Notes: generated by a model not told the origin, from the sequence alone. 10,909 nucleotides of DNA from an uncultured Bacilli bacterium (GCA_934700375.1 CAKUXT010000054.1:1-10909); one strand, 5' to 3'. Shown: positions 1-6,681, counted from the first letter of the stretch. Numbers and translations are program-made.

Positions 1-4
1 CGCC

Positions 5-34
5 GATGGATGGATTCCCTGGAATCCATCCATC
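5..34. repeat. Perfect 14-bp inverted repeat (palindrome)
   Basis: The arm GATGGATGGATTCC (5-18) is followed by a 2-base centre and then its exact reverse complement (21-34). No T-run follows on either strand, so it does not look like an ordinary intrinsic terminator. It lies between the left edge and the AAA ATPase gene. It could be the end of an element, a protein-binding palindrome, or an RNA hairpin at the end of an upstream gene outside the window. The symmetry is certain and the role unknown. Confidence 0.7.
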
Positions 35-89
35 ATTGCTATTGCTCCTTGGTCCAGTGAGAGGGGTGCACTACATAGCGAGGTGTTTT

Positions 90-1454
90 ATGATTTTCAA
101 AAGAAAAGCTTATGATAGATTATTGGAATGGAAAAACAAGGCCAACGGACAAACAGCTATTTTAATAGAAGGGGCCAGAAGAATCGGCAAGTCCACATTG
201 GTCGAAGAGTTTGCGCGGCAGAACTATAAAAGCTATATATTGTTGGATTTTTCCATCGCTTCCAAAAAAATCAAAGAGTTATTCGAGAATCACTTGGACA
301 ATTTGGACACCTTTTTTATGCTCCTGTCTTTTGAAACCGGAGTGTCGTTATATCAACGGGACTCATTGATCATCTTTGATGAAGTCCAAAAATTCCCAAA
401 AGCAAGAGAAGCGATTAAGCATTTAGTAAAAGATGGAAGATATGACTATATCGAAACCGGATCTTTGATTTCGATAAAAGAAAATGTCAAAGATATTCTG
501 ATTCCTTCCGAAGAGGAAAGTCTGACAATGTACCCCATGGACTTTGAAGAATTCGCTGATGCCATGGGTGAGTCGATGTTGATTCCCTACATTAAAGAAT
601 GCTTTGAAAAAAAGGTACCATTATTGGATCCGATTCATAAAAAAGCTTCTTTCCTATTCAAAGAATATATGATGGTAGGTGGCATGCCTCAAGCAGTCTC
701 TGCCTTTATAGAGAATCATAAACAGTTCGAAGAATGCGATCGTCAAAAAAGAAACATACTCAAAATGTATAGAAATGATATCTTAAAAATAGATAGCATT
801 TATCAATCAAGGATACTATCAATCTTCGATCAAATACCTTCTTTCTTATCATCGCATGAAAAAAGAGTCAAATTAAGCTCATTAGAATCCGATCGGAATG
901 ACGGGATTCTTTATGAAGAGACATTTTTCTGGTTGGCTGATTCAATGATCTGCAATGAATGTTTTTCATGTTGTGATCCTAATATAGGTTTATCTTTAAC
1001 CGAGTCAAGAGAATTCATCAAATGCTATATGGGTGATACTGGCCTTTTATTTGCACATACATTTGATGAGAATATCAATAATGACTTGAGTGTTTACAAG
1101 GCAATATTGCACGATAAGCTTTCAGTCAACAAAGGAATGTTCTTTGAAAATATGATAGCCCAAATGCTGACTGCAAAAGGACACAGGTTATATTTCTATA
1201 ATCATTATTCAAGCGAAAAACACAGAAATGACATCGAAATAGATTTTATTATTTCAAATGGAGATAAAACAACAAACAAAATCATTCCGATTGAAGTGAA
1301 GTCATCAAAAAACTACACGACCACATCGTTAATCAAATTCAACGAAAAATACAAAGACAGAATATCACGCTCTTATATAATTCACCCTAAGAACCTATCC
1401 ATCCGAGAAGATGGTGCAATCTGTATTCCAGCATATATGACCTTCTGTTTATAA
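90..1454 (+). CDS. AAA family ATPase with DUF4143-type C-terminal nuclease-like domain
   Basis: A 454-residue protein of the widespread AAA ATPase/DUF4143 family, whose cellular role is largely unknown; members are often accessory or mobile. The Walker A motif GARRIGKST lies at residues 28-36, and Walker B is seen in SLIIFDEVQ. A GGMPQAV segment typical of the family follows in the middle. Near the C terminus, EIDFII followed by IPIEVKSS has the spacing of a PD-(D/E)XK-like nuclease fold. I chose the ATG at 90 because GCGAGGTG lies just upstream and the protein then begins directly with the family-like MIFKRKAYDRLL. The longer frame back to position 6 would run through the palindrome and add an unconvincing leader. 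A cysteine cluster, ICNECFSCC, sits in the central region. The gene is more AT-rich than the metabolic genes nearby, which would fit acquisition by transfer. Neighbours give no functional clue: hypB converges on it from the other side. Confidence 0.85.
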   Translation: MIFKRKAYDRLLEWKNKANGQTAILIEGARRIGKSTLVEEFARQNYKSYILLDFSIASKKIKELFENHLDNLDTFFMLLSFETGVSLYQRDSLIIFDEVQKFPKAREAIKHLVKDGRYDYIETGSLISIKENVKDILIPSEEESLTMYPMDFEEFADAMGESMLIPYIKECFEKKVPLLDPIHKKASFLFKEYMMVGGMPQAVSAFIENHKQFEECDRQKRNILKMYRNDILKIDSIYQSRILSIFDQIPSFLSSHEKRVKLSSLESDRNDGILYEETFFWLADSMICNECFSCCDPNIGLSLTESREFIKCYMGDTGLLFAHTFDENINNDLSVYKAILHDKLSVNKGMFFENMIAQMLTAKGHRLYFYNHYSSEKHRNDIEIDFIISNGDKTTNKIIPIEVKSSKNYTTTSLIKFNEKYKDRISRSYIIHPKNLSIREDGAICIPAYMTFCL

Positions 1455-1500
1455 TAAAAGCAGCGTGATTTCATCTTTTTTCAAATGAAATCACGCTGTT
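1451..1500. terminator. Convergent hairpin terminator between AAA ATPase and hypB
   Basis: A perfect 14-bp stem is formed by CAGCGTGATTTCAT (1461-1474) and its complement (1485-1498), with a 10-base loop. Read on the minus strand, the stem is followed by CTTTTATTAT, a good U-rich tail for hypB. On the plus strand the tail is weaker (TTCAATCAAACTTTT), so it may also end the ATPase transcript, with less efficiency. Confidence 0.85.
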
Positions 1501-1517
1501 CAATCAAACTTTTCAGA

Positions 1518-2195
1518 TTACTTCTGAATCTTTGCTTCAATCAAATCAGCCAAGGATTCAGCAACATCTTCGACGCCTTCATTCTTGATACTAGAGACAG
1601 TGAAGATCTCTGCATTGGGATTGAGCTTTTCGACTCTCTCTTTGAAGTCTTCGAAGTTGAAGTCGAATACAGGAAGGACATCCATTTTGGTGACAAGAAC
1701 ATAATTGGAGACCTGAAACATCAACGGATATTTCAAAGGCTTGTCATCTCCTTCCGGAACAGAGAGAAGCATCATGTTCAAGTCAGATCCCGTATCGAAC
1801 TCAGCGGGGCAGACAAGATTGCCGACATTCTCCAAGAACACGACATCGACATCATCCAAATCGACTTTGTTAAGAGCATCATACGTCATCTGGGCTGTCA
1901 GATGACAGGCACCCATCGTATGAAGCTGAACTGATTTTGCGTTGGTCTTTTCTAAGATTGTATGAGCATCGACATCTCCATCGATATCAGCCTCTAAGAC
2001 AGAGACATGATATCCTCTTTTTGTAAGAAGAGGAATAAGGGCGCAGAGAAGTGTTGTCTTTCCGCTTCCAGGGGAAGACATCAGATTGATCTGAAAGACT
2101 TTCTTCTCTTTCAATAATGTTCTTACCTTTTCTGCTTCCACTTCGTTTTTTGACAATACGTTATCTTTAACGTCAATGATTTCAACTTTATCCAT
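1518..2195 (-). CDS. hypB: Hydrogenase nickel incorporation GTPase HypB
   Basis: A 225-residue SIMIBI-class GTPase. HypB uses GTP hydrolysis, with HypA, to insert nickel into the large subunit of [NiFe] hydrogenase in the cytoplasm. The P-loop SSPGSGKTT is at residues 40-48, and the base-recognition motif TKMD is at 169-172. The family's metal site is present: Cys97-His98 in GACHL and Cys129 in ENVGNLVCP. The 32-residue spacing matches my memory of E. coli Cys166/Cys198. LSVPEGDDKPLKYP is also characteristic. The N-terminal CxxCGC motif and His-rich tract of some HypBs are absent, so it has the short G-domain form. I chose the ATG at 2195, 8 bases after AAGGAG; the in-frame TTG at 2201 would be only 2 bases away. 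UreG is excluded because it carries CPH rather than CHL and lacks ENVGNLVCP. No hypA, other hyp gene or hydrogenase is adjacent. It is divergent from the metal-type ABC operon. Confidence 0.93.
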   Translation of the reverse strand: MDKVEIIDVKDNVLSKNEVEAEKVRTLLKEKKVFQINLMSSPGSGKTTLLCALIPLLTKRGYHVSVLEADIDGDVDAHTILEKTNAKSVQLHTMGACHLTAQMTYDALNKVDLDDVDVVFLENVGNLVCPAEFDTGSDLNMMLLSVPEGDDKPLKYPLMFQVSNYVLVTKMDVLPVFDFNFEDFKERVEKLNPNAEIFTVSSIKNEGVEDVAESLADLIEAKIQK

Positions 2196-2203
2196 AGTCA
2201 AAT

Positions 2204-2222
2204 CTCCTTAGGAAACATTATA
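2204..2222 (-). promoter_or_regulatory. Candidate hypB -10 box and ribosome site
   Basis: On the minus strand a perfect TATAAT occupies 2222-2217, followed 7 bases on by TAAGGAG (2210-2204), then 8 bases and the ATG. I see no good -35 hexamer at 16-18 bases (TTTCTT at best), so this may be an activated or weak promoter with a very short leader. Confidence 0.45.
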
Positions 2223-2260
2223 AGAGAAAGGCTTTGAAAAAGAAACTTATATCACTCGCT

Positions 2261-2300
2261 GAAAATGAGACACTTCTGAAAAACAGTCTCTCGTTTTTTT
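2261..2300 (+). terminator. Terminator-like stem with T7 tract in the hypB-importer intergenic region
   Basis: GAGAC (2267-2271) pairs with GTCTC (2286-2290), and TCG plus seven Ts (2294-2300) follow. Inside the loop CTG and CAG can pair instead, giving a second partial stem. An A-run (2262-2265) faces the T-run. The stem is short, so it is only a candidate attenuator or small-RNA terminator. No gene ends on the plus strand just before it. Confidence 0.25.
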
Positions 2301-2308
2301 GAGTTATC

Positions 2309-2336
2309 AAACAAAAGCAGCTGATTTGTTTTGTTT
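2309..2336. promoter_or_regulatory. AT-rich dyad, possible operator upstream of the importer operon
   Basis: AAACAAAA (2309-2316) and its exact complement TTTTGTTT (2329-2336) flank a 12-base centre. The dyad lies about 50 bases before the permease start, in a place suited to a repressor site. Linking it to the TetR-type domain encoded at the end of the operon is inference; low sequence complexity makes a chance dyad possible. Confidence 0.3.
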
Positions 2337-2372
2337 CTTCACGTTTTTCTCTTTTATTTTTTGAACAAGTGT

Positions 2373-2378
2373 TATACA
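2373..2378 (+). promoter_or_regulatory. Candidate -10 element of the importer operon
   Basis: TATACA, within TTATACAAT, would place the transcription start at or next to the ATG at 2387. No ribosome site precedes that ATG, so the two observations together suggest a leaderless or near-leaderless message. I found no convincing -35 hexamer about 17 bases upstream, so confidence is low. Confidence 0.28.
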
Positions 2379-2386
2379 ATTGGTTC

Positions 2387-3469
2387 ATGCGAAATCAATC
2401 AACCATCTCCTACAAAGAGAAACATCAGCATCAAAAAAGAAAAATCATCATTCTTCTGATATCGATTTTGATTTTTACTATACTTCTTGCTTTCTTCTCC
2501 TTGTTCTTAGGATCATCATCGATGAAATTCAAGGATGCCTTCTTAGGCCTATTCGGAAAAGGTGACAAAATCAATATCCGCATCATGCAGAAGATCAGAC
2601 TTCCAAGAATTCTCGCTGCCGTCTTATGCGGAATCGGTCTATCGATATCTGGTCTTATCATGCAGACCTGTCTGAACAATCCGATGGCTTCGCCTATGAC
2701 ACTTGGTGTATCAAATGCGTCTGTCCTTGGCGCCAATGTCGCTATTATCATGCTAAGCGGAGGAAAAGTCTCTACCAACAACAACGCAAACTGGAACGTC
2801 TTCAATCCTTATGCTGTCTCCTCTATTGCCTTTCTTTTCTCTCTCGGTGCCATATTCCTCATTCTGATCATTGCAAAAACTAAGAATTTCTCACCGGAAA
2901 CTTTAGTTCTGAGCGGACTTTCTTTATCTTCTCTTTTTACGGCCATCACAACATTATTGCAGTATTTTGCAACCGACACCCAGTTATCATCTGCAGTCTA
3001 CTGGTCATTCGGAGACTTAGGAAGAGTCGGATACAAAGAGATCGTCATTATGTTGTTTGCAATCTTCATCTCCTATATTGTCTTTACCCTTTATACCAAT
3101 CAGCTCAACGCTTTATGCTTAGGAGATGATATTGCAAAGACAACCGGTGTCAATACGGAAATGCTTCGCTTCATTCTTTTAGGACTTTCCTCTTTGATCA
3201 CTGCAACTTGCATTTCCTTCTTAGGTGTCATCTCTTTTTTAGGCCTTATCTGCCCTCATGTTGCTAGAAAAATCTTCTCAAGCAATCATAAATACCTCCT
3301 TCCATCAAGCGCATTGTTTGGAAGCATCCTCCTTCTTCTCTCCGATGATGTATCAAGATCCCTTCTGAAAGGTTTCTCCCTTCCTGTCGGTGCACTCACT
3401 GCTATTTTGGGAGCTCCTTTCTTCCTTGCCATCATCTTCTCTTACGAAAGGGGGAAAAGACATGCTTGA
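2387..3469 (+). CDS. FecCD-family ABC transporter permease (metal/siderophore/cobalamin type)
   Basis: A 360-residue integral membrane permease of the BtuC/FecCD/FhuB family. Two copies form the channel of a type II importer for iron chelates, cobalamin or, in some species, nickel or cobalt. A basic N terminus of about 20 residues precedes the first membrane helix (IIILLISILIFTILLAFF). Family signatures follow in order: LPRILAAVLCG, then SGLIMQTCLNNPMASPMTLGVS, and later SFLGLICPHVAR and FSLPVGALTAILGAPFFL. The length is slightly above the usual 330-350 because of the charged N-terminal tail. The start is uncertain: ATG 2387 is chosen over GTG 2369, and neither has a clear ribosome site. Its 3' end overlaps the ATPase gene by 8 bases, so the two are translationally coupled. 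It is the first gene of a four-gene operon. The substrate cannot be read from the permease. Confidence 0.93.
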   Translation: MRNQSTISYKEKHQHQKRKIIILLISILIFTILLAFFSLFLGSSSMKFKDAFLGLFGKGDKINIRIMQKIRLPRILAAVLCGIGLSISGLIMQTCLNNPMASPMTLGVSNASVLGANVAIIMLSGGKVSTNNNANWNVFNPYAVSSIAFLFSLGAIFLILIIAKTKNFSPETLVLSGLSLSSLFTAITTLLQYFATDTQLSSAVYWSFGDLGRVGYKEIVIMLFAIFISYIVFTLYTNQLNALCLGDDIAKTTGVNTEMLRFILLGLSSLITATCISFLGVISFLGLICPHVARKIFSSNHKYLLPSSALFGSILLLLSDDVSRSLLKGFSLPVGALTAILGAPFFLAIIFSYERGKRHA

Positions 3470-4223
3470 TATCAAAAATCTAAGCTATCATTACAAAAAA
3501 GGAGACCATTCTCTAAACGATGTCTCCCTTCAACTTGAAAGAGGAAAACTGGCTGTTCTTTTAGGAAAAAACGGCTCTGGCAAATCGACTTTGATGAAGT
3601 GCCTTCTCTCTTTGAACAAGGGATATGAAGGCGAAATTCTCTTAGACGGAAAGAACATCAAAGAGATCAAAAGCAAAGAGGCGGCTAAGCTGATCTCTTA
3701 TCTTCCTCAGGATATTCCTCATTCCTCTTTGACTGTCTATGACACATTGCTTTTAGGTAGACTTCCTTATCTTTCTTATCGAAACAGAGAGAAGAAAAAA
3801 GATGATTATCTTGATCCTATCATTCAGGAGCTGCATCTAGAGAACATCGTCAATATGACAAGCGATGAACTCTCAGGCGGCGAAAGACAGAAGGTCATGA
3901 TCGCAAAAGCCCTTGTCCAAGAATGCAAGCTATTGGTTCTTGATGAGCCGACCTCCTCATTGGACATCGAAAACCAGACGCTGTTATTGAAACTTCTGAA
4001 AAGATTGGTCAGGGAAAAGAACATCTCAGTTCTCCTTTCCATTCACGATATCAATCTGGCACTACGATTTGCAGACGAATTCTTTTTAATGAAAGACGGA
4101 AACATGATTTACAAAGGAGAAGCAGAGAAGATAACTGAACAAGAGCTAGAAGAAACTTTCGATACGAAATTCAGATTGCAGACAGACGAATACGGCTATA
4201 AGTTCATTTCAATAGGAGAATAG
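3462..4223 (+). CDS. FecE/BtuD-type ABC transporter ATP-binding protein
   Basis: A 253-residue cytoplasmic ATPase that powers the adjacent permease. Motifs run in order: Walker A GKNGSGKST at residues 35-43, Q-loop in SYLPQDIP, signature LSGGERQK, Walker B LLVLDEP followed by the D-loop TSSLD, and the switch histidine in SIHDIN. All catalytic elements are intact and the length is normal for the family. The ATG at 3462 is chosen because AAAGGGGG lies about 8 bases upstream and the protein then starts with the typical MLDIKNLSYHY. The frame is open further back to 3390 but only inside the permease gene. It overlaps the permease stop by 8 bases and is 4 bases from the next start, typical of stoichiometric co-expression. 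The ligand is not evident from the sequence. Confidence 0.95.
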   Translation: MLDIKNLSYHYKKGDHSLNDVSLQLERGKLAVLLGKNGSGKSTLMKCLLSLNKGYEGEILLDGKNIKEIKSKEAAKLISYLPQDIPHSSLTVYDTLLLGRLPYLSYRNREKKKDDYLDPIIQELHLENIVNMTSDELSGGERQKVMIAKALVQECKLLVLDEPTSSLDIENQTLLLKLLKRLVREKNISVLLSIHDINLALRFADEFFLMKDGNMIYKGEAEKITEQELEETFDTKFRLQTDEYGYKFISIGE

Positions 4224-4227
4224 AAGA

Positions 4228-5379
4228 ATGAAAAAACAATTGACGTTATCCCTTTTGACCCTTTTATTGGTCGGATGTGGAACAAACAGCGAAAGCAAAC
4301 CGACTGAAGAGGCCGAGAAGACTTTTGAAGTCACTGACCTCATCGACAGAAAGAATACAATCAAGGCAAGCGACAAGGAAAGAGTCTTATGCATCGGTGC
4401 AGGAGCTTTAAGACTTTATTCTTACATCGGCGATATCAGCAAGATCATCGCTGTCGAAGATATCGACCGCGATGTCAATGCCAACATGTTCGCAGATGTC
4501 TCCCGTCCTTACTATGACATCAACAGAGAGTACTTCAAAACACTTCCCAGCTGTGGTAAAGGCGGTCCGAAGGCTCAGCAGGCAGAAGCCGAGGCAATTC
4601 TTAACTGCCGTCCGACCATGATCATCTCCGAATATGCTGATGTTTTGAAAGCCAATACCCTTCAGGAACAGGTCGGTGTTCCGGTCATCGTTCTGAAATA
4701 CGGAAGCAAGTCCGTCTTCGATGACAATGTCAATAAATCCTTGACCTTATTAGGAAAGGTCTTAGGAGAAGAAGAAAAAGCAAAGACGCTGAACGATTAC
4801 ATCGCCAATTGCAAAAATGAGCTTTCCAGTAAAGCCGCAACAGTCAAAGACGAAGACAAGAAGAGCATCTATATCGGCGGATTAGGAAACTGGGGAACAC
4901 AGGATATCTACTCCACCTCCTCTTCTTTCCCGCTCTTTGAAGTCTCCAATATCAAGAACGCTGTCGATTCTTCCATCAAACTTGAGAACGGACAGCTCGA
5001 AAAAGAGGCTTTCCTCTCCCTCAATCCTGACAAGATTGTCCTTGATAGCGCAGGTCTTAAGAAATTCAAGACTACCTATCAGACTGAGATGGAAGCCTTC
5101 GAAACTATGGATGCCTTCAAGAACAATGAAATCTATCTTGAGATGCCTTTCAATGCCTATTACACCAACCTTGAAATCGCATTGATGGATGCCTATTTCC
5201 TTGCCAGTGTCGCCTATCCTGAAGTCTACAAGGATATGGATATGAACAGCAAGTATGATGAAATCGGAACCGCCTTCTTGGGAAAAGCCTGCTACACCAG
5301 CCATGTCAAGACAGCAAAAATGAGTTATGGCGGATTCCAGAAGATTTCTAACATCAAGGACTTTTTAACCAATGTCTAA
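4228..5379 (+). CDS. Lipoprotein substrate-binding protein of the FecB/BtuF-type importer
   Basis: A 383-residue periplasmic-binding-protein-2-type receptor tethered to the outer face of the membrane. A signal peptide (residues 1-16) ends in the lipobox LVGC with Cys17 as the lipid site. An acidic Ser/Thr-rich linker follows, then the N lobe from about residue 33 (FEVTDLIDRKNTI), and the C lobe from about residue 212 (KSIYIGGLG). CIGAGALRLYSYI, CGKGGPKAQQAEAEAILNCRP and NAYYTNLEIALMDAYF place it, as I recall, in a subgroup of binding proteins of anaerobes and archaea annotated loosely as iron transporters. Five cysteines besides the lipidated one (55, 109, 127, 195, 355) are unusual for an exported protein and fit a strictly anaerobic setting. 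The start has AGGAG at 4214-4218. The ligand may be a metal chelate, corrinoid, or nickel/cobalt; the divergent hypB favours nickel, as inference only. Confidence 0.9.
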   Translation: MKKQLTLSLLTLLLVGCGTNSESKPTEEAEKTFEVTDLIDRKNTIKASDKERVLCIGAGALRLYSYIGDISKIIAVEDIDRDVNANMFADVSRPYYDINREYFKTLPSCGKGGPKAQQAEAEAILNCRPTMIISEYADVLKANTLQEQVGVPVIVLKYGSKSVFDDNVNKSLTLLGKVLGEEEKAKTLNDYIANCKNELSSKAATVKDEDKKSIYIGGLGNWGTQDIYSTSSSFPLFEVSNIKNAVDSSIKLENGQLEKEAFLSLNPDKIVLDSAGLKKFKTTYQTEMEAFETMDAFKNNEIYLEMPFNAYYTNLEIALMDAYFLASVAYPEVYKDMDMNSKYDEIGTAFLGKACYTSHVKTAKMSYGGFQKISNIKDFLTNV

Positions 5380-6550
5380 TCCCAATACAACTCAGATTCG
5401 CTCTTTCTTCGATGAGAGAGCAAAGACGTGGGATGTTCATGAAAATCACGACTATGACAAGATCAATGCACTTCTTGATAAAGTAGGCATTCTTGAAGGC
5501 GACTGCATTCTTGATCTAGCCTGTGGTACAGGAATCATCTCCTCGCTTCTTTATTCCCGCTGTAAAAGAAAGGTCACTGCTGTCGATCTTTCCGAGAAAA
5601 TGATAAAAGAAGCAAAGAACAAACACATCGATGAGAACAAGGTTGTCTTCAAGGTTCAGGACTTCTATACTTTGAAGGATGGGAATTATGATCTCATCGT
5701 CATCTTTGATGCTTATCCTCATTTCCTTCAGCTCAACGAATTCAAAGAAGCCCTCATCCGCAATCTTTCCGATGGAGGCAGATTTGCAATCATCCATGAT
5801 TTAGGAAGAAAACAGCTTCACGATTGCCATAAAGGAAGAGATGTCTCTCTTCTTAGCAGAGACCTGAACGATCCTAACAAAGAAGCTGAGATCTACAAGA
5901 ACGATTTCGATATTCTCAAAGCCGAAGAAGGAGAAGACTTCTATCTCCTTGTCGGACAGAAGAAGAAAGTATCCCCTGTCTTATTCACCCTGAGCGAAGA
6001 AAGAGACAAAAGGGAGATCAAGACAAGACAGCTTCTCATCAATACCTTCTACTCCCTTCTGAAGGAGAAGAGCTACAACGATATCACAATCAGTGATATC
6101 ATCAAAGGTTCAAAAGTCTCCTCCAGTACCTTCTACTCCCACTTCAAGACAAAAAAAGACATCATCAAAGCCATCTGTGACAGTGTCTTAGAGCATGTCC
6201 TTGCCATCAAGAAAAAGAAAGAGGAAGGGCATGACTTTTCCAAAGAGTCCGATCCGGAATCCTTACTCTCCCATCTCTTCCTCCATATGGAAGAAGACAG
6301 AGACGAACTTCTCATCCTCCTTCATGACAAAGACGGAAAATATCTCTTTTACAACAAGATGAGAGAAGGTCTTCTTCCTCTGATGGAATCGTTTGTCGAC
6401 TGTGGCATCATCAGAAAGGAAGGGATGGAAAAACGCTTCCTATCCTTATTCTTAAGCGATGCATTGACCAGCTATCTCATCCTCTTTTTAGAGAATAATT
6501 CAGGCATGAACGCCCCTCTTGCATCGAGCAGATTCCTTCAATTGTTTTAG
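5372..6550 (+). CDS. SAM-dependent methyltransferase fused to a TetR/AcrR-type regulator
   Basis: One uninterrupted frame of 392 residues encodes two normally separate proteins. Residues 1 to about 198 form a class I methyltransferase: motif I ILDLACGTGI (46-55), acidic ribose-binding AVDLS with Asp72, Asp97 in the next strand, DAYPHF (113-118), and GGRFAIIHD (135-143). Residues from about 208 form a TetR-type regulator. Its helix-turn-helix spans roughly 236-258 (ITISDIIKGSKVSSSTFYSHF), followed by KTKKDII and an all-helical ligand-binding/dimer domain to the end. The join lies in a charged linker around 197-215. No start codon with a ribosome site appears at the join. The gene overlaps the binding-protein stop by 8 bases (AAGGA lies 11 bases before the ATG) and ends the operon. 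Likely role: importer-associated methyltransferase with self-contained regulation. The methyl acceptor and effector are unknown. Confidence 0.88.
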   Translation: MSNPNTTQIRSFFDERAKTWDVHENHDYDKINALLDKVGILEGDCILDLACGTGIISSLLYSRCKRKVTAVDLSEKMIKEAKNKHIDENKVVFKVQDFYTLKDGNYDLIVIFDAYPHFLQLNEFKEALIRNLSDGGRFAIIHDLGRKQLHDCHKGRDVSLLSRDLNDPNKEAEIYKNDFDILKAEEGEDFYLLVGQKKKVSPVLFTLSEERDKREIKTRQLLINTFYSLLKEKSYNDITISDIIKGSKVSSSTFYSHFKTKKDIIKAICDSVLEHVLAIKKKKEEGHDFSKESDPESLLSHLFLHMEEDRDELLILLHDKDGKYLFYNKMREGLLPLMESFVDCGIIRKEGMEKRFLSLFLSDALTSYLILFLENNSGMNAPLASSRFLQLF

Positions 6551-6555
6551 AAGTC

Positions 6556-6610
6556 AAAAAGGCATAAATAAAGCACTTTCAGAATGTAAGGGCTTTATTA
6601 GCCTTTTTTA
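6556..6610 (+). terminator. Intrinsic terminator of the importer operon
   Basis: The stem pairs AAAAAGGC (6556-6563) with GCC plus T-run (6601-6609), and AATAAAGC (6567-6574) with GCTTTATT (6592-6599), with a small bulge between. A T-rich tail runs from 6604. It starts only 5 bases after the stop codon at 6550. Confidence 0.85.
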
Positions 6611-6645
6611 CTTTTTTGCAAAAAATATTTTCAAAATGTAAGAGC
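6577..6645 (+). repeat. Two near-identical 17-base direct repeats upstream of pflB
   Basis: TTTCAGAATGTAAGGGC (6577-6593) and TTTCAAAATGTAAGAGC (6629-6645) differ at two of 17 positions and are 52 bases apart. The first lies in the loop of the preceding terminator. The second sits just upstream of the candidate pflB promoter and forms part of a 6-bp dyad (AAAATG 6633-6638, CATTTT 6645-6650). They may be a regulatory site pair or a duplicated segment. Confidence 0.5.
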
Positions 6646-6652
6646 ATTTTTC

Positions 6653-6681
6653 TTTTATTATCGGCCTTTACCGAGTATGAT
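6653..6681 (+). promoter_or_regulatory. Candidate pflB promoter
   Basis: TATGAT (6676-6681) differs from the -10 consensus at one position. The region 17 bases upstream (TTTTAT, 6653-6658) is a poor -35, so an activator is likely if this is the promoter. It predicts a leader of about 50 bases that includes AGAGAGG (6722-6728). Confidence 0.33.

Noticed and set aside
6..89. N-terminal extension of the AAA ATPase reading frame
   Set aside because: It runs through the perfect palindrome, has no ribosome site, and encodes an atypical Leu-rich leader. ATG 90 has GCGAGGTG upstream and a family-like start.
1485..1934. Plus-strand open frame of 149 codons
   Set aside because: It lies entirely antisense to hypB, starts inside the terminator stem, and has no recognisable domain; a shadow of the conserved gene.
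1518..2195. Alternative assignment as urease accessory GTPase UreG
   Set aside because: The metal motif is CHL with a second Cys in ENVGNLVCP, as in HypB; UreG carries CPH. No urease genes are present.
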